Source: Hippopus hippopus (lineage: Eukaryota; Mollusca; Bivalvia; Cardiida; Cardiidae). Taken from it: a stretch of 64,000 bases of DNA. Position 1 is the stretch's first letter. Each line of letters starts with the position of its first letter. A program made the position numbers and the translations under genes. Positions 11,642-22,700 of the stretch are shown here, one piece after another. The notes below the pieces were generated by a model, which made no database searches, had not been told where the DNA came from, and saw nothing but the letters and a program-made list of their open reading frames with translations. The stretch is taken from the NCBI GenBank assembly GCA_946811185.2, contig OX328099.1:18441859-18505858 (forward strand), in the 5' to 3' direction.

Positions 11642-12304
11642 TATGGTGGCATATTTCTGCCGCGAGATACGAGATAGCTATCATGATAATTTCAGAAAAC
11701 TATCGTGATAAAACAAAGTTTCCTGGAAATATTATCTAGATAATAAAAATTTTCACGATAAAAATATCGCGATAATTCTACCTGTTATCATGATTTTTTT
11801 TTGCTTTCGTGCCCATAACTGACATTCACGGTATCTATAAATAGATATAAATTCGGAACATCTTCGTCTACAACCTTATGAATTCTCCTTTTCCCTGAAT
11901 GGTTTTAAAGTGTTCGTAGAAGGCATTTCGAGTCGTCTTTGTGATTTTACAGACTTCTTTTCATTTCGAGTCTTGTCAAAATTTACCAATTAAGCTACAA
12001 TTTTTAATTATTCGAACTTTTACTGACTGCAATCTTGTGAAGTCAAAAATGATCCAAATGATTAATTTTCTATTTATAGATATCCAGAAACAGGCAGAAC
12101 TATCACGATAATTTTATCTTGCATGTCAGCTTCGTGCACGATTGAGAAATTTTGAGTTAAAATACTAACTTTATCGTAATATATTTTTCAGGAAACTTTT
12201 CACTATCTAGATAAAATTTCCAGGAAACTTTAATTTATCGCGATAGTTTTGTAAAATTATCATGATAGCTATCTCGTATCTCGTGGCAGAAATATGCCAC
12301 CATA
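11642..12304. mobile_element. Foldback-type element with long inverted ends and a 6-bp duplication
   Basis: The ends TATGGTGGCATATTTCTGCC and its inverted partner AGAAATATGCCACCATA bracket 663 bp. The arms extend inward about 150-190 bp (ACGAGATAGCTATCATGATA; TATCTAGATAATA). GCTTTT occurs immediately outside both ends (11636-11641 and 12305-12310). There is no coding frame, so it is non-autonomous. Confidence 0.8.
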
Positions 12305-12533
12305 GCTTTTAACTCAAAGTTTTCGAAGCTTTCAAGTTTCGTTTTCTCTTTCACACGACTTCCGTCACATCTTTTTTTTTTTTATCTTTTAGTAGCAGTG
12401 ATTTAATCTCGTATTACAAAAGCACAATATGGAGTATGCTCTGTTCGATAAGGAACAGAAGAAAAAAAAGCTCAAATGGTCTCAGGAAAATAAAGGCCAC
12501 ATGTTAGACTTCAGACATTATCATAAATTACCA

Positions 12534-12784
12534 ATGAGCAATACTTTGCAAAAAGAGGGCTTAATGAGTCTTCAAAACGTATCGACCAAGGTCAGCCTGC
12601 GCAGACTGTAAAGAACTTTTTGCTTGTGGTAAATTTTCTGCATGTCAAAGGATCATTCAACCTTAGGATTTAAAAAATTGGTTTCTATACAAAATGGATT
12701 TTATTGATCCATAATGTGTGATGAATTACTAGGTATAATGTATCATGGAGATGCGTTAAACCCCTTTTGCCAGAACATCTCAAA
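12534..12784. repeat. Family C element with a deleted hairpin arm
   Basis: TATCGACCAAGGTCAGCCTG and CGCAGACTG are present, but the returning arm is missing. The end TTTTGCCAGAACATCTCAA is degenerate. Confidence 0.65.
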
Positions 12785-13309
12785 TTCTTAAAGGAGAAAC
12801 GATCAGACGTTTACGTAAAATGTATATTTGATACAGTGTCCAGCGTACAAAGTATACATACATGTATATCGACGAGAGACATGTCGTAAAGGAATTCTAC
12901 GCGGGTACAATTATAAATACGAGGTTTTACCCCTCTTCGTGTTTAGCTTTCGGGGCAAAGACGCATGCTTGGCTTGTACGTATCTTCCCGTTATTATTTC
13001 AAAATGGAGATTTTCCTTTCAGTATTTCTTATGTCATGTCATTTTAGTACTTAAAAATAACCCGTGTTGTAATGGATTAACCTACAGAGACAAACATCAA
13101 AAGAATGACTTACCTCATGTAAACAAAATTCTTTATACATCTTTTTCCTTTTTCTGTTTCGCATTTTGTTATCGTCAAGCTCTTTTCGACGTTTGTGACG
13201 TTGTTTCTCAGGAGATTTGTATAGAACGTCATCCAAAAGATGACGTCACGGCATTATATTGTAACTTACGTAACTAGCTAAAATGATCTTCTTTTAATAT
13301 ACAGTGTGC
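12785..13309. other. Open stretch without a recognisable product
   Basis: A 149-codon plus-strand frame (12828-13277) is open but has Phe/Cys/Tyr-rich, patternless composition. Overlapping frames on both strands are also open. It lies between two family C copies. I cannot support a gene. Confidence 0.35.
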
Positions 13310-13587
13310 ATGAGTCATGCTGTGGCAAAAGGGGGCTAAATGCATCTCCGTGATGCACGACATCTAGCAAGTCGTCATATGGTTATGGATCCATAAAATC
13401 CATTTTGTGTAGCAACCGACTGAATTATGTGGTAAACTGGTCCTTGGACCAGTTCACCGATAGCAAGGAATTCACCAATAGCACGGAGTTTCGGGCCAGG
13501 TCAGCCTGTGCGGATTGCACAGACTGACCTGGCCCGATACATTTTGCAGATGCATTAAGCCCCCTTTTCTCAGAGCATGGCTCACAT
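13310..13587. repeat. Family C element
   Basis: Inverted ends ATGAGTCATGCTGTGGC and TCTCAGAGCATGGCTCA. The hairpin GGGCCAGGTCAGCCTGTG returns as CAGACTGACCTGGCCC. Confidence 0.8.
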
Positions 13588-13764
13588 ATAAACTGAGACG
13601 TTCTGTCTTAGCCAATTGGATGGCTAGTTCTTGGAAATTATTAGAATTATGAAAGTATTTAGAACGGTTGGTGGATAGAGCTTATGTATTGATGTCAAAT
13701 ACTTGTCTGTACCTTTCTGTGTGCCAATCACCGGCGGGCCTTTATATAACGGCTCATTTTATTT

Positions 13765-13870
13765 GAGCCTTGTTCTGTGAAAAGGAGGTTTAATGCATCT
13801 GCAAAAAGGTATCGACCCAGGTCAGCCTGCGCTGTCCGCGCAGGCTGACCTGGGTAGATACCTTTTGCGT
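13765..13870. repeat. Truncated family C element
   Basis: The left half only: GAGCCTTGTTCTGTGAAAAG through the perfect hairpin at about 13817-13854. It stops where SINE sequence begins. Confidence 0.75.
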
Positions 13871-13879
13871 TTAAAAAAG

Positions 13880-14115
13880 CAACTGTGTGCTTTATTGGAT
13901 GTACATGCGACTAGTATCACACCAGTACTCGCGCCAAATAACGGTCCCAAAGTTGACATCCGTTCCCGGATATTGAACTCGTGACTTGCAAAGTCGAAGT
14001 TCTACCTCACAAGACGGACACGGAATACTGGTGTAGTTTCCAGGAAGCAGAATCGAGAGAGATTAGTATAAGTTGCTAGAATTTGTTTCTCAATCAAAGA
14101 AAAATAAATATGCAT
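13880..14115. mobile_element. Two opposed S4-type SINE fragments
   Basis: 13916-14020 carries an inverted tRNA-like head (TATTGAACTCGTGACTTGC). 14030-14115 carries the plus-strand 3' part (GGTGTAGTTTCCAGGAAGC, GAGAGAGATTAGTATAAG) as at 27960-28070. Confidence 0.55.
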
Positions 14116-14202
14116 GTTTAATTAAACTAAACAGGTATCGTAGAAATTTTTCGTCTGAGTGAAAGTTTCCATTCAGTTTAATTTGTATTCTTAGGATTAT
14201 TC

Positions 14203-14365
14203 ACCAGACAACAAAAATTTTAGAACCGTCAATTTTGAAAGCAATTGCAGACGAAAGTGTCTAGACCTATCGGAAGGTAGCTCCAAAAATAGGGTTTTGT
14301 CCTCGAAAGGGTAGAAAATATTGCAGAGAAGAAGAAAATGCAAGTAACAAGCATTTTCTCAGTCA
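14203..14365. repeat. Family B element, partial
   Basis: GAAAGCAATTGCAGACG flank and hairpin GAAAATGCAAGTAACAAGC ATTTTCTC. Confidence 0.65.
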
Positions 14366-14480
14366 GTGTCTTAAATGTTTAAATGTTTTTCTCTACGATG
14401 TTTCAAAATTATTTTTCTTCAAGCTCTTAAAAAACTAGATAAAGGTTTCTTAAGAACAGGGAGATAATCCGGGCCAATTC

Positions 14481-14696
14481 TTAACCCTTAAACTACTAAA
14501 TAAATAGAATGAAGTTTTCCAGCTAATAGTATATACCGAGACATTGCGATTACAAAGTGCTTGTCGTTGGGGGAAAAACTCATCGTATCGGACAGTGTAG
14601 ATCCAAGATCAGACTGCACGTTCTGTGCAGTCTGATCTTGATCTACACTGTCCGCAAGAGGACATTGACCCGAGCTTAGCAGCCGAAAGGATTAAT
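14481..14696. repeat. Family A element
   Basis: Oriented opposite to the copy at 17901. Hairpin GATCCAAGATCAGACTGCAC / GTGCAGTCTGATCTTGATC and ends TTAACCCTTAAACTACTAAA and AGCAGCCGAAAGGATTAA. Confidence 0.8.
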
Positions 14697-14803
14697 TGAA
14701 TAGAATCCCTCCTGCTATGTTGGGATAAACGGACTGGTCACTGGAGGGTCATATACCCATAAGTATTGTCTATCCTACAGTGCGTGAGTAAAAACGTGAG
14801 ACG

Positions 14804-15021
14804 CTATCCCTTATCCTGCTAAATAAGTAAAATGACACTTTCAGGCAGATAGAAAGAGTACAAATGTTGTTATTTCAAAAGTTATTTTTTGGGTAAAACT
14901 ATCTCCTTATCGGACATTGTAGATCAAATATCAGACTGCACGTTCTGTACAGTCTGATCTAGATCTATACTCTCCGCAAAAGGTCAGTGAGTCGCTCTTA
15001 GCAAGCTAAGGGAATTAAGCC
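14804..15021. repeat. Family A element
   Basis: A second copy in the same orientation, about 110 bp after the previous one. Ends TATCCCTTATCCTGCTAAAT and GCAAGCTAAGGGAATTAAG. Confidence 0.75.
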
Positions 15022-15403
15022 ATGACCCATGGTATTACAAGACAAAAATTCACTGCAAGACAGTCCAGATGATCATTTCGGGACGCAGTCGTGCACTAAT
15101 TGGATACCTGTGATATATTGGGCGATTTAAACATAGCGCCATCAAGTAAGTATTATAAAAGACACTAGAAACATTTGGTTATTTGTTTTGTTTGTTTGCT
15201 GTTTAAAAACAATTTCAACAATATTTAGGTTGTATTACGGTAGCCAATGCATCAATTCGTTCGTCCATGTAGTTTTTTTTAATTAGAACTTTGAACAACA
15301 TTTTTCTAAGCCACTTGCTGCTTTTTGACAAGACCAAAACCAAAAAAATCTTCACGGGTAAGAAAACTATGAATTCCATTGCAAAGACTGTCATCAATTA
15401 TTT

Positions 15404-15441
15404 GAATAATAATAGTAATAATAATAATAATAATAATAATC
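15404..15441. repeat. (AAT)n microsatellite
   Basis: About twelve AAT units with one AGT interruption. Confidence 0.9.
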
Positions 15442-15582
15442 ATAATGGCCTGGTCAGAGTACCAACTGATAACCCCTGGATTACACGTCCTGTGCGTTAC
15501 CTAAGCTCAGCTTTTAGAAATATGAGGGATATATTCTGTAACACGAATAATATCAATACAAGTTTTAGCTAAAATTTATTTA

Positions 15583-15815
15583 AACGAGCCATGCTCTGTG
15601 AAAAGGGGTTTTTATGTATTTTCAAAAAGTACCGACCCTTGTCAGCCTGCGCAGTCTGCGCAGGCTTTTATGAGTCAAAACTTTTTGCTATTTGTAAATT
15701 TTCCACTATGTTTTCTACCACATCAAAGACATTCCTATTTTTTGATGTATATCTATTTTGCCATCTGCAAATCTCTTCAATTTAGCAAGTCTAAAATTTG
15801 GTTGTATGGTAAATA
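15583..15815. repeat. Chimera of half a family C element and half a family B element
   Basis: 15583-15708 is the family C left half through its hairpin. At about 15709 it switches to the family B right half (TATGTTTTCTACCACATC; GCCATCTGCAAATCTCTTC; GGTTGTATGGTAAATAG). Confidence 0.65.
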
Positions 15816-15903
15816 GTTGAAAAAAAAAAACATTTCATTGACTGGGACTCTCCGTCTCGACCAATCAGATGGGTAGTCTGCAAATCTAGGCATAGAATTC
15901 AGT

Positions 15904-16100
15904 TAACGCTTTAACAGAAGACAAAACTTTAGACTGGTCCGAATTGAAAGCATTTGCAGACGAGAAATTAAATGTTGCACAAACTCTGAAATTCTGAAAG
16001 GATAGAAAACATTGTGAGAAAAGGAGAAAATGCTGGTAACGACAGTGTTTTCGAGGGTCCCTTTCCTTAGGGTCGTTAGAAGTCGGTTTAGTTGAGTGAT
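15904..16100. repeat. Family B element, interrupted by a SINE
   Basis: GAAAGCATTTGCAGACGAG and GAGAAAATGCTGGTAACGAC are present. The family's terminal AACTCGGG...GGTAAAGGATTAAG appears only after the SINE, at about 16437-16468. Confidence 0.65.
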
Positions 16101-16136
16101 TGATTGACTGATTGATAGATTGCTTGATTAATTGAT

Positions 16137-16436
16137 TGTTTGGTGTTTAACGCCATTTTAAACATCATTTCAGTTATATCGCGGCGGCCAGTGCGCCTAT
16201 CCATGCTTTACTAGAATTTCTTTTACCAGTATTTCGCACAATATTCATTCGAAGCCACTGGCTGCTTTCCCACATAACCATCGTCGAAACAATGGTCAGC
16301 GATGGAAGAGGAATGAATCCTGTCGGAACGACTGCCATCAATTCTCGGGAAGAAATTGGCCGAGCCGGGGATCGAACCAGCGACCTCCTGTTTTAAAGTC
16401 CGGTACGCTACCGACTGAGCCGTTGGGGCTCGGCAA
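16137..16436 (-). mobile_element. S2-type tRNA-derived SINE
   Basis: The inverted tRNA-like head at about 16360-16432 shows GGGGATCGAACCAGCGACC and CGCTACCGACTGAGCC. The body has GCGGCGGCCAGTGCG and GAAGCCACTGGCTGC. It lies just upstream of the spliced gene. Confidence 0.8.
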
Positions 16437-16546
16437 AACTCGGGTTAACGTGGTAAAGGATTAAGTTTGATCGGTGAACACAACAGTACACTGCATTTTC
16501 TGTTGGCCACAGCAAATTAAAAAAAACCAAAATATATCATAGTTAC

Positions 16547-16579
16547 AGTATATATTTCTATATACATGTCTTCTACAGC
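16547..16579 (+). promoter_or_regulatory. Possible TATA box or 5' UTR splice acceptor upstream of exon 1
   Basis: A TATATATT string at 16549-16556 lies about 24 bases before the ATG, which would leave almost no 5' UTR as a TATA box. The sequence just before the start, TCTTCTACAG, also fits a splice acceptor, so the true first exon may be non-coding and further upstream. The sequence cannot distinguish these. Confidence 0.3.
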
Positions 16580-16725
16580 ATGGTTACCAAGGTCGCTCTA
16601 CTCGTGTTACTGGTGCTAGTTGGATATGCATCATGCAAAAGTCTAAACACACCGTTAAACTCTACTGATGACGATATCATAGAGGAAGAGGAAGAGGAAG
16701 ACCAAGTTGACATCGATTTGAGAAC
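16580..16725 (+). CDS. Exon 1: signal peptide and acidic patch
   Basis: This exon encodes residues 1-48 plus two bases of codon 49. It holds the whole signal peptide and the Asp/Glu-rich stretch (DDDIIEEEEEED). The donor GTAAGG at 16726 is canonical and leaves phase 2. Cleavage is likely after Ser18 or Cys19. Confidence 0.82.
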
Positions 16726-19700
16726 GTAAGGTTCCTGGATAATTATAATGTTGGTTTTGTTTTTCTATGTCTCAAAATTGATAGATGTTTGGTTTTTTTT
16801 GTATCATTTTTATGCTGGTTTTTACAGAAAGTTATGATGTCTTATTGTTGGTTTTGTTTTTCTATATCTCAAAATTGATAAATGCTTTTTTTTTTTCATG
16901 TTTAATGCTGATTTTAACGGAGTTACAGTTCTGTCACGAAGATTAGCGCACCTATCCAGTGTGTATCTCAAGTTTCTTGGATGAATTTTTTGCTCTAAGT
17001 TCTTTCCAAGCCATTGGTAGATTTCCCATATAAACAGAGTCGAAGAATTTCTAACAATGAAAGAGAAATGAATCATGTCACAATGACTCTTTTCAATCCT
17101 CTAGTTCTAGGACTTTTGCAGAACCGGGATACGAATACGCAAGCACTGGATGGCTATATTTGCACGCTACCAGTGAAACACTGTTTTTTTTTCAGGTTAG
17201 ACTGAATAAACTAATAATAACAAACATGGTATTTTTTGGCATAGCTGTTTATTCTGGATTTTCACCTACTTTTTGGTACTGATAAAAAATGAATAAATAG
17301 AAATTTGTGATCGGTAAAAAATGTAGACATGTTTATTTTTAAGTTCCCCTATTTTCCAGCAAATTTACACCGTCTATCTTTTTTAAAGATATTTCTTGTT
17401 AGAGATATCGCTATTACAAAAATTAGTACTAGTGACATAAAAGAGAAATATTTCTGGAGAGAAAGTATATGTACTTTGTTTTTAATGATGTTAAAATCTA
17501 TAGGGAAAAAGAAACATGTTTTTACAATGTTTATTAGATAATTGTGCTCTAACTTCGACATTTCAAAGAGTGTTTCCGGTCGCGCCATTGTGAGTACTTT
17601 GTTTTTAATGATGTTAAAGTCTATAAGGAAAAAGAAACATGTTTTTATAATGTTTATTAGATAACTGTGCTCTAACTTCCACATTTCAAAAAGTGTTTCC
17701 GGTCGCGCCATTGTGAGTGGTTCACTGAAATAAGTAAATACTGAATAGGAACTAGCTGTGAACGATAATACTTTGTACCTCATTCACTTGTAGTTTTTTG
17801 CGCGATAGCAATAATACTAGCAGTTAGTATAACATACACATAGAAAAAAATGTAACAAAAGTTTGAAAACCTTTCGCAAAGACTTTTGTTTGTGTTGTGT
17901 TAACTGTTAGGCTGCTAAGCGCGACTCGATGACCTTTTGCGGACAGTGTAGATCAAGATCAGACTGCACAGAATGTGCAGTCTGATCTTGGATCTACACT
18001 ATCCGATAAGGAGATATTTTCTCAACAAAAAAAAAGTTTGAAGTAACATTATTTGGGTTTTTAGTAACACCTTGAAAGTTTAATTTAACTTATTTAGCAG
18101 GATAGGGGTTATTGTAAGTTTGTTTTAGTTCCTAACGATACGCTAACCCTAAATGGGTTACTACAGCTGTTTTGTGGCTTTATCGTTAAAAGATAATCAC
18201 TTCCTCATTTCCTTGTCGTGAAGCCAAACTAACCATGAATTACAGATCAGTTTTTCTGCTACAGATATTACAACACTTATAACCTTCACTAAGGTCTTCC
18301 ATTTATTTACAGGGACAAACAAAATATACTTTCACTCATGAAGTTGGCAGAAGAAAACACCTTTTCACAGATTAGACCGAAATTGAAAGCTTGCATGAAA
18401 TCAGAAAGTAAGGAACCTCTCATTTTGTTCCTAAAGTCATCAAACAATCCTAAATCCAACTCCCTCAGAAAATAAAAGACAATTGCAGTCCATTGCCTGC
18501 CCGGTTATTCTTTGTCATACTACGAGTATATATATACCTACTATCAAGTACATTGTCACGAAAGAAAACTAGTCGAAACAACAGCAACACCAGCAACAAA
18601 AACATTTGAATCATACGGAAATATTTTTGAAAAAAAAAAGAGCAATTGCTTGCAACATACAACTGCTTCTTTTCCTCAAAGTTTTCCATCGACTGAATGT
18701 TGAAAACGGCGTCATTTTGCACGAATATGGATACTGTTGATGCAACACATAAAAGCAAACCCAAAACAAGAACATGTTGCTTCAAAGGATATTTCAAGAA
18801 AAATCCCTGAAATTACTGAAAGGACGGCCACACGATGTAATAGTAGCATGCTCTGATTTCAGATGACATGAGTCATACTATGGCAAAAGGTGGTATAATG
18901 CATCCCTGCGATGCATTATACCAAGCAAGTCAGTATATAAATATGGATCCATAAAATCTATTTTGTCGGGCAACCAAGTGAATTTTAAGCTAGAATGAGC
19001 CTTTGACATGCAGAAAATTTAGAGCAAGCGAAAAGTTTCGACCTATGTCAGCCTGCATGGACTGCGCTGGCTGACATAGGTCGATACTTTTTACAGATGC
19101 ATGAAACCCCTTTTCACAGAGCATGGCTCATATCAATTTGTAGTATACTTGTAAAATATTTATATAAAAAAATAGGGTTGATTAAATTCATACTGGTGAA
19201 ATATTGTGGCGAGACGAAACAAACCCTTTTCTTTGATCGCAGTATTTTCAAGAGATGCTTAATGCAAGACGCCAGAGGTCGTCTGTAGAAAGACAGAGAT
19301 AAAAAATAGAATATCAGGGACCGTATTTAACAACCAGTTTCTAACTGCATTCTTTGTTTAATTCTAGATTTTGAAAGTAACGCATTTTCTGATTGGCTAA
19401 ACCATTAGATTTAGTCAATCAGAAATTGTGATACTTTGAAATTCAGATTTTAATTTCAATTCAGAATTAATTTAATTTCTCGATTTGTCACAAATTGTTT
19501 TCATTCTTGGATAGTTTAGTGAGTCAAAGTATGTCTAGATAGCATGACGAGTTAACCTTTGGCAGCTAAGAACGACTCACTCACCGATTGCGGACGGTAT
19601 AGATCAAGATCAGACTGGACAGAAGGTGCAGTCTGATCTTGGGTCTACAGTGTCCGATAAGGAGATGTTGCCACCAAGGATTACTTTGAAATGTCATTAT

Positions 19701-22700
19701 TCGGGGTTCTACTATCGGCTGGAAAGTTTCATTTATCTTATTTAGTAGATTCAGGGTTAATCTTTTAACATTTTTTTTTTAAACTTGTATGTTTGTATTT
19801 CAGGAATTACAAAACCAAAGTAAGTGTTATTTTCTCATTTGTCTCAAAAATTGTTTTACGTCGATATGAACAATGATTCAGTCCTGTCGCAGGGTTTTAT
19901 CACTTGCTCATGCGTTTCCTACAGCTCAGCTGTACTAGGCTGGGACTCCACAGGCACAAGGACAAATCTTACGTGGCTAGCAGTGACGGTCGAAATCGAA
20001 TCTGGATTTTTTTTATCGTTAATTAATTGAGCCAGCAATTTAGATGTAGATTATAGATTGTTAATGTAGATTTTTCCCTGTATTCCAAACGTTTTTCATG
20101 TCCGATGGCATTCACTCCATGTAACTCGTGGAATGGTGGTTGGGTGTTCGATGCTCGGCTGAGGCAAACTTTCTTTCCGGGGATTTTTTCGCCTCTCACC
20201 TCTAATGCATGTGAAAAAGGTAGTCATTGGCTTGGAAAAAAAGTCGTGTCAGTACTGGTGTGAGAAAGCTGGGACACACATGCGTAGGTGCACTGACCGC
20301 CATGATAAGACCTAAACTGTTAAAAGGCGTTTAACTCCAATTCAAACAAACAAATCATTTCACGTAACAGATTAATTTGCCGAAGTTTGTTATTTACAGC
20401 AAGATGACACAGAGGCTTAAAGACGTCAAGATAAATAAGGAATTCACATCGCAACTAATTAAGATCAAACAGTGTACACCTAAGAGGATGGAAAGAGGTA
20501 AGGCATTTTTTTTCCCAAATAAATTCTTTCTGAGGCACAGGCACTTGTTGTTGACTCACTTTGCCGTGCAGTCTGATCTTGCCCTAACTCTCCGTTACTT
20601 TATCAGTAGTTTCAATTATATAAACCCAGTGCATTGCACTGGGTTTATATAATCGAAACTACTGATGAAGGCTGTTAGTTGTGTTACAGGGGATAGTGCA
20701 AGGTACAGAACGAAACCATTCCTAAGTTTCGCCTGGTTCTTTAACGTGCACGGTACATCGCACCGTCACACGTGACCTCGTCTTAACGTTTCATCCGAAA
20801 GACTATCAGTAAGTTTAGATGGTCAGCCGTGGGGCTCGCACGTCCTTTCCTCCGAATTGCCATTTTTTCATTCAGCTGCTTGTCTCACTGTTGCTTGATT
20901 GGTGACAGGAACAATTAACTCTACATTGATGACGATGGTACTTCAATCAGTTATTCCCCTTGATTCAAAGCATGAGATGGGGAAAAGAGAGACTGTCTTT
21001 ATAGTGATATTACCTGCATATTGTAATATACAAGTTATAAAATGTAAAAGAAACTACAGATTAATTCTTTAGCTGACGACAAATTTAGAATCGTCCATAT
21101 TGAAAGCACATGTAGGCGACAAGTCAACTATGGTTCAAATCATTGGCTTTGTGTGTGGAAAGGGTAGAACATTGAAAATAAAACGAAAAATACTTGCGAC
21201 CGATATTTTTCGTATTAACACATAGTTTTCAAAAGCGTTCTTCCTCGGGGTCATCAAAATACGGGGTCTATTTGTCAAGGGTCTAAGGACTAGCTACTTT
21301 TATTCGTATATGAATATGGTTAGATGTTGTAATACTTACGATATCTCCTGGCTTTGTGCTGGTGAAACCAAGGACAAACATGAATGAGCGAACTGTTGCC
21401 GTGATATAACAAATAATTTTGAAAGCGGTGTAGAGCACCAACCAGTCGGTCGGTCCGTCCGTCCGTCAGTCAGCCAGTCAGTCAGTAACATCGTAATGTC
21501 ATTCGTTATGTAACTACGAGTATGTCCATTTTTAACTCCTTTTTTTCAGAGGAAATAGTTGATATATGTCTGAAAAAGTTAAGAAGTCTGATCATGAGAT
21601 CTCCAAGAAGACCAAAGAGACCGTAAGTCATAATTCGTACAGTGAAGTTTCGATTATATAAACATGTACACGTGTTTAAACGCGAGTTCTGTAACGTAGT
21701 CGGTAACGTGCAAGGCTTGAAACCACGGGGTCTCTGGTTCGAATTCCAGGCCCGGTCAATTTCTTCCCGAGAATTGATGATAGTCATTGCGACAGGATTG
21801 ATTCCTCTCCCAGCACTGATCATAGTTTGGTTATAACGATGGTCATATTGGATGGTAGCCAGTGGCGTTGGAAGAATATTGTACGAAGTACTCGTACAAG
21901 AAACCCCAGAAACGCAAGGATGGGTGAGCAAGTCGAGGCAGTATAACTGAAATAATGATGAAAATGTCTTTAACACCAAACAAACAAGGCATTTAGAGGT
22001 CTAGATGTATGGGCGTCTTCGACTTTCAACTGAAATAATTATTTTCAACGTGAAACCTATGTTGTAAGTACGCTTTAGAATTGTCTCGATGGGACATTTC
22101 TAATGAGTGCCCACAACATAGGTCTTAGTGATGAACTTAAATGGGATCAGCAGATACATCGAAATATTACCATATAAACAAGCATAATGAACGTATTTTT
22201 GCAGAGAGTTTATAACAAAATATGCTTCTACACATGTGCAGTCTGATCTTACTTTACACTTTTCGCTGAAGTATATACGGTTTATATCAAATGTTCCTGG
22301 ATAAAGGCCAGTAAATATATAAAACAAATTAAAGATTTTTATCCCAGGGGTAAGAAGGTTCGCAATGGGGGATGGTTTTTTGGGGGGGAGGGGGCTTATT
22401 TTAATAAGTGAACAAAAGGACATATTTAGTAAAGATGGGGAAAAAAAGTTGAAAGAGCCAGGAGCGGTAACTCCATCCTCCCGTCCCCCCCCCCTCCAAA
22501 AAAAAGGGGGTGGAACCGTGCCATGCTGCCCAATTCACCCACGCCAATGCTTCTGATTGCATAACTTTTCAACTAGACAGAAGATACCACTTGTATACGG
22601 AGAAGCGAGGTTTTACAGAGAAGTTGCACGCATTTTACTGATATTCCGAATACACTCTGGATAGTTCGAACTAATTGTATACATAATCTTTTTTGTTCTT

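Noticed and set aside
12828..13277. 149-codon open frame between two family C elements
   Set aside because: No start context, signal or motif; composition is typical of AT-rich non-coding DNA, with overlapping open frames.
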